Assembly: GCF_037975245.1 (NCBI RefSeq)
Contig: NC_092581.1
Location: 4,070,001-4,134,000, forward strand
DNA from: Apostichopus japonicus
Lineage: Eukaryota > Echinodermata > Holothuroidea > Aspidochirotida > Stichopodidae
DNA: 64,000 nt
Direction of reading: 5' to 3'
Each line of letters begins with the position of its first letter. The stretch's first letter is position 1. The notes beneath the pieces are model-generated. The model saw nothing but the letters and a program-made list of their open reading frames with translations, had not been told where the DNA came from and searched no databases. Of the stretch, positions 1-10,530 are shown one piece after another. The translations under genes were made by a program, and so were the position numbers.

Positions 1-1599
1 TTGAGTATTTCGAATTCATCTTGTAATTGTCTAGTAATTGTTGCGATAACGTTGTCCGTTACTTGACTCGGTAAGTTCATCGTGACTTTGTGATGACTAG
101 TGGCAAACGCAATAAATTGACATCTGTTTTATGCCTCACAATAAAGAATCAGACAATAACAGTTGAACATACAGATGAGAATATTGCGTAGTGTAATTGT
201 TTATTTACGTTTATTAACATATTACCAATGATGAACATCTTCATATCATATCAATAATAATAATTACATAGGATCAGATAACAAAGTCTGACCAACATAT
301 ATATATATTTCTATAACCATAAATAAAAAAAAGGTTGTATTCAAATGGATAGTCATGCAAATGTGCAAACACTTTCGAATGTTTCACATTAATTTGCGAT
401 ACTTTAGACAACAACAGCAAAGCGTTTGGTGTAATGAATTCTTGCTGAATTAATGAAAATTGGTAATTCACTAAAATGAGCTTTTCTGAAAATAGAAAGA
501 AAAAAGACAAGAAGTGTAAATGAAGTAATAAGGTATGTGTACGATGCCCTCACTGCACAGAAACATCAAAATATACTCTTCACGTCTGTAGGCACTGGTA
601 CCAGACAGTTAATACTGCCAGGGCATGCCCCTGGGACATTTATGTCACTGCCCTCCCCCTCCCCCCCTTCCCCCCCATGATTGAAGTTTTCATAAATTCA
701 TGGACACTTAAGAATACATTAATTTTTAACCCATATTTTCCATGGTACTATAACTGACCATTGGGCACATTGCTGTAGCCTCACCATGCCCCCCATCCCC
801 CCCCCCCCCCAAATTTCAAAACTGATGAATTTATTACAAATGCAGGAGATTAAGCACTGGTTACCATTAATATGTCATGTAATGCCAAAAGTTTGGACCA
901 GACTATGTCCATAAGTTGAAAGTGTAGAAATTGGAGCAAAACCTAATGCATTCCAACCAAAATATGGTTAACTTCTGAAGCGACGGAGAAATGTCATGTA
1001 AATCATTTACAAAGTTTCATAATACATTGTTTGATTTTTGTTTTGTCTTTGGTTATAAGACAACTGATCTATAGTTAGTATTTTATGTACAATAGGATAG
1101 AATAAGAGCTCAAATAACTTGTGTTTTCATTCTGTTATTGTAAATGTATTTATGAAATAACAAGAAACTCATCAGAGTTAATACAAAATCAGGGAAATGT
1201 CTGCTGTCTTTGGACTTACCAAAAGCAATGCAGTCCTTCAACCATATTGAACTTAATATATGTCTAACCCTGCAATAACTCTTTGAGGCAAATGGAGCAC
1301 AGACACCACACCCCCACCCCCTCGACACTGTACCTTCCACCCCTAACCCCCAACTTGCTGTGATCTTTGATCAAACCTATAGTTTCAAAATTGTTCAGAA
1401 ATGTTTTATATCCACTGCTTGGAGCTATATAAAAGTAACCGGGATTTGTGGATTGGTATTTTCTTATCTTGAATTCATCCTGAGAACTAGCATACTTTTA
1501 TGCTAATGATAAAAATATGAAATGATTTTCTTGAATGACCCATATATAAATAATCTGGCTTCATTCATACGATACATTGCACAGATATGGTATCCGCTG
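1..1599. repeat. Left arm of segmental duplication (3' flank of A20 copy A)
   Basis: This stretch matches 35761-38450 with small gaps. Both begin with the same TTGAGTATTTCGAATTCATC text and share the later passage around the 'cattgggcacattgc' segment and the flank ending near 'gatacattgcaca'. It contains poly-C tracts near 655-680 and 797-810. I see no gene here; short open frames are not conserved as protein between the two arms. The match breaks at about 1590, where copy A joins directly to the middle of the last A20 exon. Confidence 0.75.
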
Positions 1600-1748
1600 T
1601 CAAGCCCGCCCCGCATACATCGTGTCGTATTTTCCTTGGTGAGCACTAGGAGCTCTCTGAGTGACTGGCATGACCTCACCAACCGCTTTCCAACATTTGG
1701 AACACAGGTTTTTCTTTGCTGGATCTCCAAACATGCCATCTGGACAAC
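1600..1748 (-). pseudogene. Copy A exon 6, truncated A20 zinc finger
   Basis: The 3' splice site (cacag before GTTGTCC) and the half zinc finger MFGDPAKKNLCSKCW match the last exon of copy C. After GKYD the sequence skips about 57 bp, gains one base and hits a TGA at 1600-1602. At about 1590 it joins DNA that in copy C lies about 0.8 kb further 3'. The final zinc finger is therefore lost. Confidence 0.75.
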
Positions 1749-1899
1749 CTGTGGACATGATAAAAGAATTGAATGCTTATTAAAGGTGCTGGTTATGGTT
1801 GCACACTAAACGACCTCCCTGCTGCAATAAATTTACCCTCCCCCCCCCCCCAACAACCCCTTAGCTCCTTTCTTCTGCACTTATCTGGTGAAGATTTAG

Positions 1900-2090
1900 G
1901 ATTATATGTTTGGAGGAGAAAAGGAGTGATGGGAGAAATAGAAATATGAGGGGGGATGTGAATGTGGGAAAGAAAAGTAAACAAGGGTGAGGGTGTGAAT
2001 ATTGGGGAGAAATTAGACTATGGGGGGAGATTTATGAATATGTGGGAAATGTGAATATGGGGGTGAACTGTGAATACTGTAAACAAAGCT
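1900..2090. repeat. Remnant of the gtgaatatggg minisatellite
   Basis: Degenerate copies of a roughly 18-20 bp unit around 'gtgaatatgggg' lie in the intron between exons 5 and 6 of copy A. The same intron in copy C (about 39900-40490) carries a much longer array of this unit, so the array expanded in C or contracted in A. Confidence 0.7.
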
Positions 2091-2117
2091 GAGCTGCCAT
2101 GTCCATATTTTTCTTAC

Positions 2118-2207
2118 CCCCTGGTCTTTGGCATTTGCTTCTTTTGACCTTCAGAGGGGGGAATTCTTCCTGTGGTATTTGGTATGTGGGGCTCGAGTCT
2201 GACTTGT
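2118..2207 (-). pseudogene. Copy A exon 5
   Basis: This 90-bp exon ends at a clear donor (gggg then gtaag at 2117-2113) and begins after an acceptor (ggaccag). It encodes the linker and first cysteine of a zinc finger split by the next intron (RSKCQRPGG). It is three bases longer than the copy C exon, so it keeps frame. It is stranded because exons 3 and 4 upstream are deleted or truncated. Confidence 0.7.
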
Positions 2208-2659
2208 CTGGTCCAACATACAAACCTAAACGTGAACAAAAGATAACCTGTTTAGTCAATCATAACAATAACACTTTACAAAGTTCAAAGCTACGACAGA
2301 TGGAAAAAATATCTTACTTCTCTCTTATGTATTGACTCTGGGAGTGAGAAAGGAATTATTGCTCTTTAATAGTAAATTATTGGGTGTTAGAAACCCCTAA
2401 TAACTTTTTCGAGCAAAAGGGTCTAACCTTTTTGCATTTTCCTTGTTTCAAGATAAAATGTTAACATAATTTTTGACACTAAAACCAATGCCATCATAAA
2501 AGTAATACAAGTATCTAGATTCAATAAGTTAGATTCAGCATAAAAAATACATTAAATAAAAAAGTGGCACAATACTGTCATATTTAAACTTAATCAAGTC
2601 TTCAGCCTTGTGTGTGAAACATTCAACTTGGACATTAAACCTACTCTTATATCTTCCAA

Positions 2660-2787
2660 ATGGAGACAGTTATCTCTATCACATAGATTCAATGAGGATG
2701 GTTGGGTTGTTTGCCTATTGTGGCTGAGGAGGGTGGGGTCTGGATGGAGGGGGTGTAGGGTGAGTTCTTCATGGCAGTTATCTCTGT
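2660..2787. repeat. One to two units of the A20 intron-4 minisatellite fused to the OTU exon
   Basis: The text 'tctatcacatagattcaatgagg' ... 'cctattgtggctgagg' ... 'gagttcttcatggcagttat' is the unit arrayed at 41005-41600 and 19230-19600. In copy C these units lie 3' of exon 4. Here the last unit runs straight into exon 3 at about 2785-2788, which marks a deletion junction. Confidence 0.85.
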
Positions 2788-3516
2788 AAACTGTTGATAC
2801 TGCTGGGAGATTTCCCCATATCCGGACCCTCCCTGGTACTTGGGAGTGCTCCTGCCGAAGTATTCCTCTTGATACAATATCGGCTCTGGTGCAATTTCCC
2901 TCCCTTCAAACTCTGTGGCAGATCCTAGATTATATTCACCCTCGTTATAGATTCTAAGGTTTGTCTCCGCCAAATCAAAGTAGGGCACCCAAACGCTGTA
3001 GTTCCTGCCCATGTTCGCACAACTGAGTTTGGCACCGTTCAGGCCGAAGGCGATTTCACTGTTCTTGGGACAGTGGATGAAGTTATCCACATGTAGATAC
3101 TCTGTGATTAGTGTGAATGGGTCTTCTCCGGGCAAAGTGAAATGGACCTTCGCAAGTTCATTGTGAATGATCAGCGGTACCATCAAGTCGACTTCATCCT
3201 TCTCGTCTTCTGGCGCGGTGTGGACCAGGGGGAAGAAGTGAGAGTGAAAAAACCCGAGCACGATGGGAAACTTGCAACAGAGCGAGGGATCCCAGTCTAA
3301 CGGTAAGTACAGCCCTGAGACCGATTGCGGCTGAAGTGAGGCACCCTCCGGGTTTCGGATCTTATCGTTAGAGATGATCATGATTGGACGCCGCAGCATG
3401 TTGGCGAGCGCATAGATGTGGAACTCTTCCAAAGACTTATATGGAAGATCGTATCCACTATCATCGACGATAGGGGCGGCCATGGTCTTGAGCATGTCAT
3501 ATTCCTCATTCCATTC
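2689..3516 (-). pseudogene. Copy A exon 3, OTU half only
   Basis: This is the second half of an A20-type OTU domain: the SLEEFHIYALANMLRRPIMI segment, then HSHFFPLV with the expected catalytic His, then the YFDLAETNLRIY region. It is nearly identical to residues 175 onward of copy C up to SQQYQQF. From there it reads about 27 residues of minisatellite-derived sequence to a stop at 2689-2691. All four exon-3 zinc fingers are gone. The acceptor (ggctcacag) is intact. I treat it as a pseudogene exon because exon 1 is frameshifted. Confidence 0.85.
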
Positions 3517-4397
3517 CTGTGAGCCAAAAAAAATATTTAAAAAAAATATGAAACTCTAGATAAAAACAAACTCTGGGGTAGTAGTAGTCCTATTGAGATA
3601 CAGTACTTAGTTCTAACATATGCACACCAAAAAAGTGCAATATTATCAAAAATGTCTTTAAATATCTCCACCATCTAGAATGAAGAACCCAGTAGGAGTC
3701 GGGTTGATAGAAAATGTGACACAAAATGGAAATGAAACGTGGCTTCAGAATGGTAGATGTGTTAGAAAGTGAAAGTGAAGTATGCAGTTAGACTACTTAT
3801 CTAAACAATTCGGTCATTTAGAGGCAGTTTTAAACTTTTACTATGGGTATGTACAGTAACGATCGGGGGAGCGCACATATCAGTGTAGTTTAACTATCTA
3901 CGACGTATCATATTTGATCTTGTGCGGAAAGACTTCACTTTCAGGGAAATGTGAATTGCACACTGACTGGCAAGATCAAGCAAGCTTGGTATCGGTGTTG
4001 TTTCCTTACAGCAATATGACGGTTTCTTTGAAAACTTTCATTAGATTCGTGGGTGCGTTTTTGTATTCATCGAACCAACCACCAAAGGCAGGTTCTGTTT
4101 TGGAAACCACTGACAGCTCTAGAAATGACATTGTAAAAGGCAACAACAGATCTGCTTGCAATTGTGCCTGACGGAAAGTGAAAACACCGATGAAATTTGA
4201 GCGGTCGTACGACGATGACGCACGTATCAAAAATTGAATGACGATTTGTTCCTACTTGAAAGCAGCAGGGATCATTCAGTATTTGCATATATGTAAATTG
4301 ATAAGCCAATAGAATTGGTGGCTGCCAACTAACATCAGGGTTCATCAGGCTTCACAGGTCTGGAACTTAAACCCTATACGTTTGTGTTGCATCTTAC
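3517..4397 (-). other. Copy A intron 2
   Basis: Sequence between exons 2 and 3. The part near 4263-4390 matches 44330-44880 of copy C, but without the LINE fragment found there, so it is the empty site for that insertion. I see nothing else coding. Confidence 0.6.
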
Positions 4398-4594
4398 CTT
4401 TGTGTTATATCTGAATTCAAAGCTCATGGCAGCCTGGTCGGCAGAGCTTCGTTCTGCCTGCCATCTGGCCATGTTGTTATCAGAAAAGGAACCGTTGATC
4501 ATGCTTTCCCACAAACTTGTCCTGAGAACTAGTTCGGAGTCTTCGATCCCCCACATGTAGAGCGCCGCCGCATGGAGAAGACAGTTCCCATCAC
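4398..4594 (-). pseudogene. Copy A exon 2, OTU catalytic cysteine exon
   Basis: A 197-bp exon with a good acceptor (ttctgtag) and donor (AAG then gtaag), the same length as in copy C. It encodes DGNCLLHAAALYMWGIED, the nucleophile loop of A20-type OTU deubiquitinases, and about 45 further residues. The exon itself is undamaged; the disabling lesions lie in exons 1, 3 and 6. Confidence 0.8.
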
Positions 4595-4791
4595 CTACAG
4601 AAGAATAATTGACAATTCTGTAAGGTATAGTTCTGTACCTAGAATCAGATTTAATACATATATACTTTATAACATAGCTGAGTACATTGATATGTTTAGC
4701 TTAAAACTTAAAACTAGACGGATTTGGTATGTTATGTGTGTAGGACGTTAAGACTTCAATGTACAGGTACGTTGACAACCTTCTAGCTTAC

Positions 4792-5115
4792 CTGTGGTAA
4801 CCAGAGGATGTAAAGATGGAAGGCTTATCGACCAGTTTATGAGTCCTTCCTTTTCAAAGTGCCTCTTAATGGCCGGTTCTGTTATTTCTCGCTGGAGGAA
4901 TCTGGTCATGTCTTCTGGATACAGTACCCAGTGGTACGGTAAAGCAGCAGTGTACGTCGGAAGTTGTTGGAAATAGGTCGCTCCCGAACGGTCGCTCAGC
5001 CTCTTGTATGCCTTCAGTGCCTTAAACAAATCTTTGTACACCACAGCAGGTAGAGAAAGTTGGTAGGGAAGGGCATACCCAGGGGAGATCTGGAATTAGG
5101 TCTCGCCTGAGCCAT
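4792..5115 (-). pseudogene. Copy A exon 1, frameshifted
   Basis: It corresponds to residues 1-108 of copy C, beginning at an ATG (5115-5113) that encodes MAQARPNSRSPLGMPF. At about 5068 the run is GGG where copy C has GGGG, so the frame is lost after about 17 residues. The correct frame is then open from about 5044 to the donor at 4791. The donor splits the Gly codon before the catalytic DGNC motif, as in copy C. Confidence 0.8.
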
Positions 5116-5754
5116 GTTTTATTTTTTGATGTATAGAAACTGATTTCTAGAAAAGAACTCTATCGGGAGAAAAATGTACAAGAAATAAGAAAAGTGAAAC
5201 TGTTGAAGAAAATTTGGTTTGAAAGATTTTGCCAGTATTTAATGAAATAATATCTGGAATATTTAGTATGTAAGGTTATCGGTTGCAGCGCAGCATATAC
5301 TACAATGGTCATCATACGGTATGTATAAATGTTGAATGATTTAGTCATGGCATTTCACTCCTTCATGGCTAAAGGACAGCTCTATTGAGGCTGTGGTTGA
5401 ATGTAAGCAGGGAAGATTTGAGTGTTACAGTTAAAATGTGGCTGGTGAGACCTGTTCCCTTGTCTCATACTGTTCATATTTCTTATTGTTTGGAAGAATG
5501 AGTGGACAGGAAGGTTAGCCACAAGGCTGATAGATACAGTGCGACCAATAAACAAAGAAATCTTCACCCCAATCCACACCACCAGCACCCCCTGTCCACC
5601 CCCCTAACAAATACAACATCCCCACCCCTTCCTGCCTGATTCTCTTCATTCCAGATTTCAAAGCACAAATATTGTACATTCAAGATTTGGTACCACACAT
5701 TAATTTATGGTTCAAATAACATAAATCAGGGACATATCTATAACATTAGACCGA
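5116..5754. other. 5' flank of copy A
   Basis: The first about 150 bp match the region upstream of exon 1 in copy C (46771-46913), then similarity stops. The remainder to the gypsy LTR at 5755 shows no gene that I can support. Confidence 0.5.
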
Positions 5755-5985
5755 TTGTCAGTCCAAGACGTCCAAATTTTTGCTCAGACATACAAAATCA
5801 GATCTGGATGTGATCCATCAGATAACTGGTTACTTACATCAAGTTCATATTGTCGTAACCCGAAAGAAATCACTGGACAGGTCAGTCTCATGTTCCAGAC
5901 TAATTTATTCAATACACAACCAATCACAGACACCATGACAAGGTGGTATGCAACAACTATATGCCTTAGCAACATACACTACATT
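5755..5985 (-). mobile_element. Probable 3' LTR of a gypsy remnant
   Basis: On the minus strand it starts TGTAGTGTATGTTGC and includes an AATAAA in 'attgaataaac'. It ends near 'tgagca' at about 5785. It matches 23938-24135 closely, where a second copy of the same remnant lies. It sits just downstream of the pol 3' end, as a 3' LTR should. The exact ends are not fixed because no intact 5' LTR is present. Confidence 0.55.
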
Positions 5986-6098
5986 CCGCCCCTACTAGCT
6001 TGAAAATTCCTGCTGACTTTGTTTTAAAACCTTTTAACTTACAAGAATACAATTCTCTTAAGAGAGAATATACCTCGTCATCAGATCACAAATCTAAC

Positions 6099-7091
6099 CT
6101 AACTCCGGGGCTCTTCTCTGTTGTTTGGGTACCTAGACTGGCTAGGTTCTGCCCTGACAGAGGGTGTTCCTTCGGATTCTGATTTTTTGGAGGAAGTTGG
6201 CCCTATGTCATGTGCAGCTGATGATGTTTCGGGAGCTGGGCTACTAGTACTAACTGGGTGTGGGTCCCCATGAGAATACTCAGCCCCACGACTAACCAAG
6301 GGAGGAGCATCATGACTTTTGTTGGACCCAGGTGATGCCCCTAGCAAATGATCCACATGAATGTATCACATGGTGTGACCAACTTTCACCAAGTATGACA
6401 ATGGCCCTAATCTCCTTATCACCACTCCAAAAACCCACATTTCTACTCCCTTCCTGTGATTCCTTACTCTGACAAAGCCACCCATCTGAAACTCACTGGC
6501 TTTAGACGGGGTATGATCCCGGTCATGAGTTACTCTTGTTTTGTTAACCTTTTCTCTACCTTTGCAGCAAGGTTCCGTTTCAACATAGACAATCTATTTC
6601 GAACTCGGTTTTCATTTCAAGAAAAAATCTACTGGGGTCTTATTATTTACAGAATGGGGTGTGTTCCTATATATGCAAACAAAAAATTTGCTAGACGGTG
6701 GTTTATGGATTGATAAGTTTTGCCATCCTGCTCTTGTTTCTCTAAAGCTCTTTTCAAGATTTGTACAGACCGTTCGGCTGCCCCATTAGAGGCTGGATTG
6801 CAACAGAGAATCTTCAAACTCAACTGACACCAATTGGAGCCCGTTATCTGAGACAATTTGGTCCGGTAACCTGTAAGAAGCAAATAATCCCCTTAATACT
6901 TCAATAGTTTTGACAGAAGTAGTGGATGTCATATGAACAACCTCCAGCCATTTGGAATAGAGCTCTATTAGTACCAGATACTTCTGACCAGATTTTCTAC
7001 AAAATCTATGTGCAACCTCTGCCAAACCAATGTTGGCCAAGGTCAACTGTGCAGGGGTGCTGTAAGTGGCAAGTTTTGTGTTGCCTGACAC
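6099..7091 (-). pseudogene. Ty3/gypsy integrase and pol 3' end, decayed
   Basis: Two overlapping minus-strand frames (6786-7091 and 6647-6883) give an integrase core. The first reads YSKWLEVVHMTSTTSVKT then LPDQIVSDNG; the second reads NPASNGAAERSVQILKRALEK. These correspond to the second Asp and the Glu of the DDE triad in gypsy integrases. A frameshift separates them. A Ser/Pro-rich tail (6099-6356) would be the pol C-terminus. A close second copy lies at 24262-25059. The element is non-functional. Confidence 0.75.
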
Positions 7092-7188
7092 TGCCTACAA
7101 CCTTTGACCTTATTTACAATCTCTGCATCGAGAATGGGCGACCAAACTATGCTTGGAGCAGGGTTTCCCTAACTTTTTCCCCCACGAA

Positions 7189-7789
7189 CATAGGCGTAGG
7201 AGCCGGGGGCTGCAGGCCCCCCCCCCCCCCAACCAAAATTTTTGGTGAAAATTCGGGCAATATGCTGAGAATTATTCGGGCACCAACTGAAAGAATCATA
7301 ATTTGCAGCGTGTTCTTCAAATTTTTGGTGAAAATTCAGGCAATATGCTGAGAATTTTTCGTGCACCTACTGAAAGAATAATAATTTGCAGCGTGTTTTT
7401 CAAATATTTGGTGAAAATTCGGGCAATATGCTGTGAATTGTTCGGGCACCTACTGAAGAAAAATAATTTGCAATGTGTTTTTGAATTATTTTGGTGAAAA
7501 TTCGGGCAATATGCTGTGAATTGTTCGGGCACCTACTGAAAGAATAATTATTTGCAATGTGTTTTTCAATGGTTAAACTTATATAATTATTATCGTTATT
7601 GTTGTAACGACTTCCCTAATAATTATAACCAATAGGAAATGGTAATAACACAGAAAATGATTGTATGTTATTGGCATGTGATGTAATAACCGATGAACGC
7701 CTATATGATATGCACATTAAAAATTTGGGTTGTATTATTCGGGCAAGTCGTTACAGCCCCCCCCCCCCCCAATCAATCCTATGCCTATG
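7189..7789. mobile_element. hAT-like non-autonomous element with internal tandem repeat
   Basis: The element starts CATAGGCGTAGGA and ends TCCTATGCCTATG, a 13-bp terminal inverted repeat with one mismatch. It is flanked by the 8-bp direct repeat CCCACGAA (7181-7188 and 7790-7797). The paralogous segment at about 25890-25915 lacks it, giving an empty site. Inside are about four copies of an 83-85 bp unit with 'ttggtgaaaattcgggcaat' (7236-7570) and two poly-C runs. No transposase is encoded. The 8-bp duplication points to hAT. Confidence 0.85.
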
Positions 7790-7798
7790 CCCACGAAC

Positions 7799-8440
7799 CC
7801 CTGTGGATGTCAGAGTTGTCCACGAACCCCCAATTTTTCGAGACACGATCTGCGTCATTATTATTACTAAAATACGCATAAACAGTGCTTTGTAAAAGAT
7901 CAAGTTCATACTAGCGTAATATTGAACTACTGTAGTATATCATGTTAAAACAGGTTAGTGACTGCATATTGTCACTCAACAACAATTTTCAAGCATGAAT
8001 TTATGCCAACTTTGCATTATCGGGCAAAATGGAGGTCATCTGGAATTTCCAAAATAATAATAATTACTTTGGCCAACCTTTCAGTTACTCTCTCAGCTCT
8101 TTATCTTCACGACGTACTGTCATGCATACACTAACTTCACCAAAGTCATGTGGCCTGTGTCTGTTTCATAATTCAGTTATTTATCACATGCACGGTACGG
8201 TACTACTATGGCAACATATGCTTATGGAACGTGAAAAGAGTTTGTCGATAGGTACGACTTTTGTACATTACTAAATTATATGAATATATATATATCAGAT
8301 TTTAGTTGAACAAAAAGTACTCTAGTTTTGACTTTCAGAAACGTCTCACGTCTCCGTGGGATGGACTCACGCACCCCCTGGGGCTTCATGCACCCCAGTT
8401 AGGGAACCCCTGGCTTAGAGGATAGAGCTTATGCCTTCAT
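7799..8440. repeat. Duplicated segment, pair of 25900-26400
   Basis: Sequence from 'ctgtggatgtcag' through 'cgggcaaaatggaggtcatctgg' to 'ctatggcaacatatgctt' recurs at 25910-26340 with scattered changes. It belongs to the same duplicated block as the gypsy remnants on either side. No protein-coding signal is visible. Confidence 0.7.
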
Positions 8441-8479
8441 TCGGTTTACCCTAGGTGTTCGTCATGTAATTCAGACGAA

Positions 8480-8727
8480 ATCTGTTTCCTAAACTTTGGT
8501 GGGATTATTACCCTCATTCCTTACAGGATACTGGGTACATCTTTCTACTGCATTTTCCATGACATGAGAAATTATGGCTCCTACGTCATATGGCGGGGCA
8601 TCACATGCCAAGCGTAAGTGCTTTGTAGTCATGTAGTGCACTATAAAAGTGTTAGCTGTTAATCTCCGTTTGCAATTGTTGAATGCATCCCTACAACTAT
8701 ACGCCTTAGTAATATACACTACACATA
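8480..8727 (-). pseudogene. gypsy RNase H fragment joined to LTR tip
   Basis: The minus-strand frame 8489-8719 contains LRLACDAPPYDVGAIISHVM, the RNase H start of Ty3/gypsy pol (usually ACDASPYGVGAVLSH). Upstream of it, within about 8697-8727, the text reads like the first about 30 bases of the LTR seen at 5985. The LTR tip is thus fused to RNase H, which implies an internal deletion of the rest of the LTR, gag, protease and reverse transcriptase. Confidence 0.6.
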
Positions 8728-9690
8728 AATAGGAAAAATAGCAAAGGTGGTATCGCTCATCATCACTTTGGGGAGTCTGGGGACACTTACTATAAAATAT
8801 AAAATAAACTTTTAGTTATAGGCCTATAATTTATGTTGGCCCAAGTTGGTGTTCTTATCACTCTCTTTAAAGGTCTGCTGTGTAGACACCAAGCTATCAT
8901 GGAAAAGTTTCTTGAGATTATGTAATCGACTTGCCTTGGTCGTAAAATGACCTCTTTATACCAATTAGTCTGCAACGCATGCCACATATTTTTTCTTGTA
9001 TGACGGTCTTTGTGTGAATGCTGTATGATTAACTACACTGTAGACATGTAGACAAAGAGCCTATCGGTGTTAAGAAGCTATGTAGGCTAATTGTAGAGCC
9101 TGAGGTCGATTACGTAATCACAAAACTTTACTACTGTAGCTATAGCATGCTATAATTGGAGCGAATAAAGCAGATCTTTAGGTGTACATATTGGTAATTT
9201 TCTTTGTTATTTTGTTGCATCTTTCTGACAACAAAATTAGCTTTCAGGTCCAGGGCCGGATTTACCAATGGGCAACGTGGGCAGCTGCCCACGGGCCTCC
9301 ACAACAAGGGGCCTCCACATACTTCATGAAAAAATATATATATAAGGGGAAATTTGAAGAAAAAAAATTAAATGTAGGCTGACAAATATCATCAATCAAA
9401 ATCATATTGCGCGCGGCTTACGCCATGCATACGCTTGAAGTCATATTCAATTTTAATTGTATCTCTTTGTGAATGGTAGAAACAGCTAAGTGGTTGTTTT
9501 CCCGTTATTGCAAATCACACGTCGGCAGACAAACATGATTGGCCTAATATCCAAAGTCATCAATCTCAACGTCTATTTTCTTTAGAACTATAGGTTAATG
9601 GTTTTGGTTGAAACATTTCAGTACACCCTGACAGTGCGCCTGTCATCACCTCCCGCTAGGTTTCAGACAGGTATTGCTAATTGATTCTTT
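8728..9690. other. No gene seen; hAT-type terminal motif
   Basis: A CAGGGCCGGATTTACC motif at about 9248, followed by a small palindrome (gggcagctgccc), looks like the end of a hAT element; I found no partner end. Pieces around 8833 and 9190 recur near 48290 and 48325. Otherwise I see nothing that I can name. Confidence 0.4.
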
Positions 9691-9699
9691 TCATGTGCA

Positions 9700-10530
9700 A
9701 TGCGATCTGTCCAAGCTTCCCTTACGATATTATGTTTAGGAAGATGTGTTAGTGTGGAGAGACAGGTAACAGGGGAGTGAAGTAAATGTTTGGCATTTGC
9801 TGACTTCTAATTACCTTTGACCTCCACCAAAAGCAATAATAGGCTCCTTAAATGTAATATGGTACATCTTCAAACCAATATGAGATCTGTCAATTCTTGC
9901 AATATTATGTTTACAAGGTTGTCACGATTTGACCTGTTGTCCCCAAATGTCCTTTGACCTACACCAAAACATTAGGCTTCCTGTACTCAATGTGGTACGT
10001 CTACACACTAAATATGAATTGGTCCGACCTTCCCTTCTTAAGATATCGTGTTTACAAGGTTTTGGCAATTTGACCCCTAGTGACTGTAAATGACCTTTGA
10101 CCTCGACAGAAAACAATAGGCTTCCTGTACTCAATGTGGTACTTCTACACATTAAATATGAGGTTTGCCCAAGCTTCCTTTCTTGAGCTATCTTGTTTAC
10201 AAGGTTTTGACAATTTGACTTCTAGTGACCCTAAATGACATTTGACCTCAACATAAAACTATAGGCTTCTTGTACTTAATGTGGTACATCTACACATTAA
10301 ACATGAAGTTGGTCCAACATTCCCTTCTTGAGATATCGTGTTTACAAGGTTTTCACATTTTGACCCTTAGTGACCCTAATGACCTTTGACCTCCACAGGA
10401 AACAATAGGCTTCTTGTACTCAATGTGGTACATCTACACATTAAACATGAAGTTGGTCCAACATTCCCTTCTTGAGATATCGTGTTTACAAGCTGGGCGT
10501 CACAAACGCACACACGCCAACCTGAATACA
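9700..10530. repeat. Tandem repeat of about 143 bp with tgacctttgacct
   Basis: Five to six imperfect units, each with 'tgacctttgacct', 'aggcttcttgtactcaatgt', 'ggtacatctacacatta' and 'cttgagatatcgtgtttaca'. The array ends in 'gggcgtcacaaacgcacacacg'. A single terminal unit of the same family lies at 47480-47600, so this is an interspersed family with tandem units. The core motif equals a DR1 nuclear-receptor half-site pair, which may be incidental. Confidence 0.8.

Larger units (their letters stand above)
1600..5115 (-). pseudogene. A20/TNFAIP3-like copy A, decayed duplicate
   Basis: This is a degenerate duplicate of the A20-like gene at 38858-46770, reading right to left. Remaining exons are exon 1 (4792-5115), exon 2 (4398-4594), a truncated exon 3 (2689-3516), exon 5 (2118-2207) and a truncated exon 6 (1600-1748). 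Exon 1 has one base fewer than copy C (324 against 325) in the G run near 5068, which shifts the frame soon after the start codon. The zinc-finger half of exon 3 and all of exon 4 are missing, so exon 3 reads into a minisatellite and stops. The catalytic Cys motif (GDGNC) and the His-containing HSHFFPLV segment are still readable. I infer that it makes no functional A20. A truncated transcript, or use as a gene-conversion donor, cannot be excluded. Confidence 0.8.
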
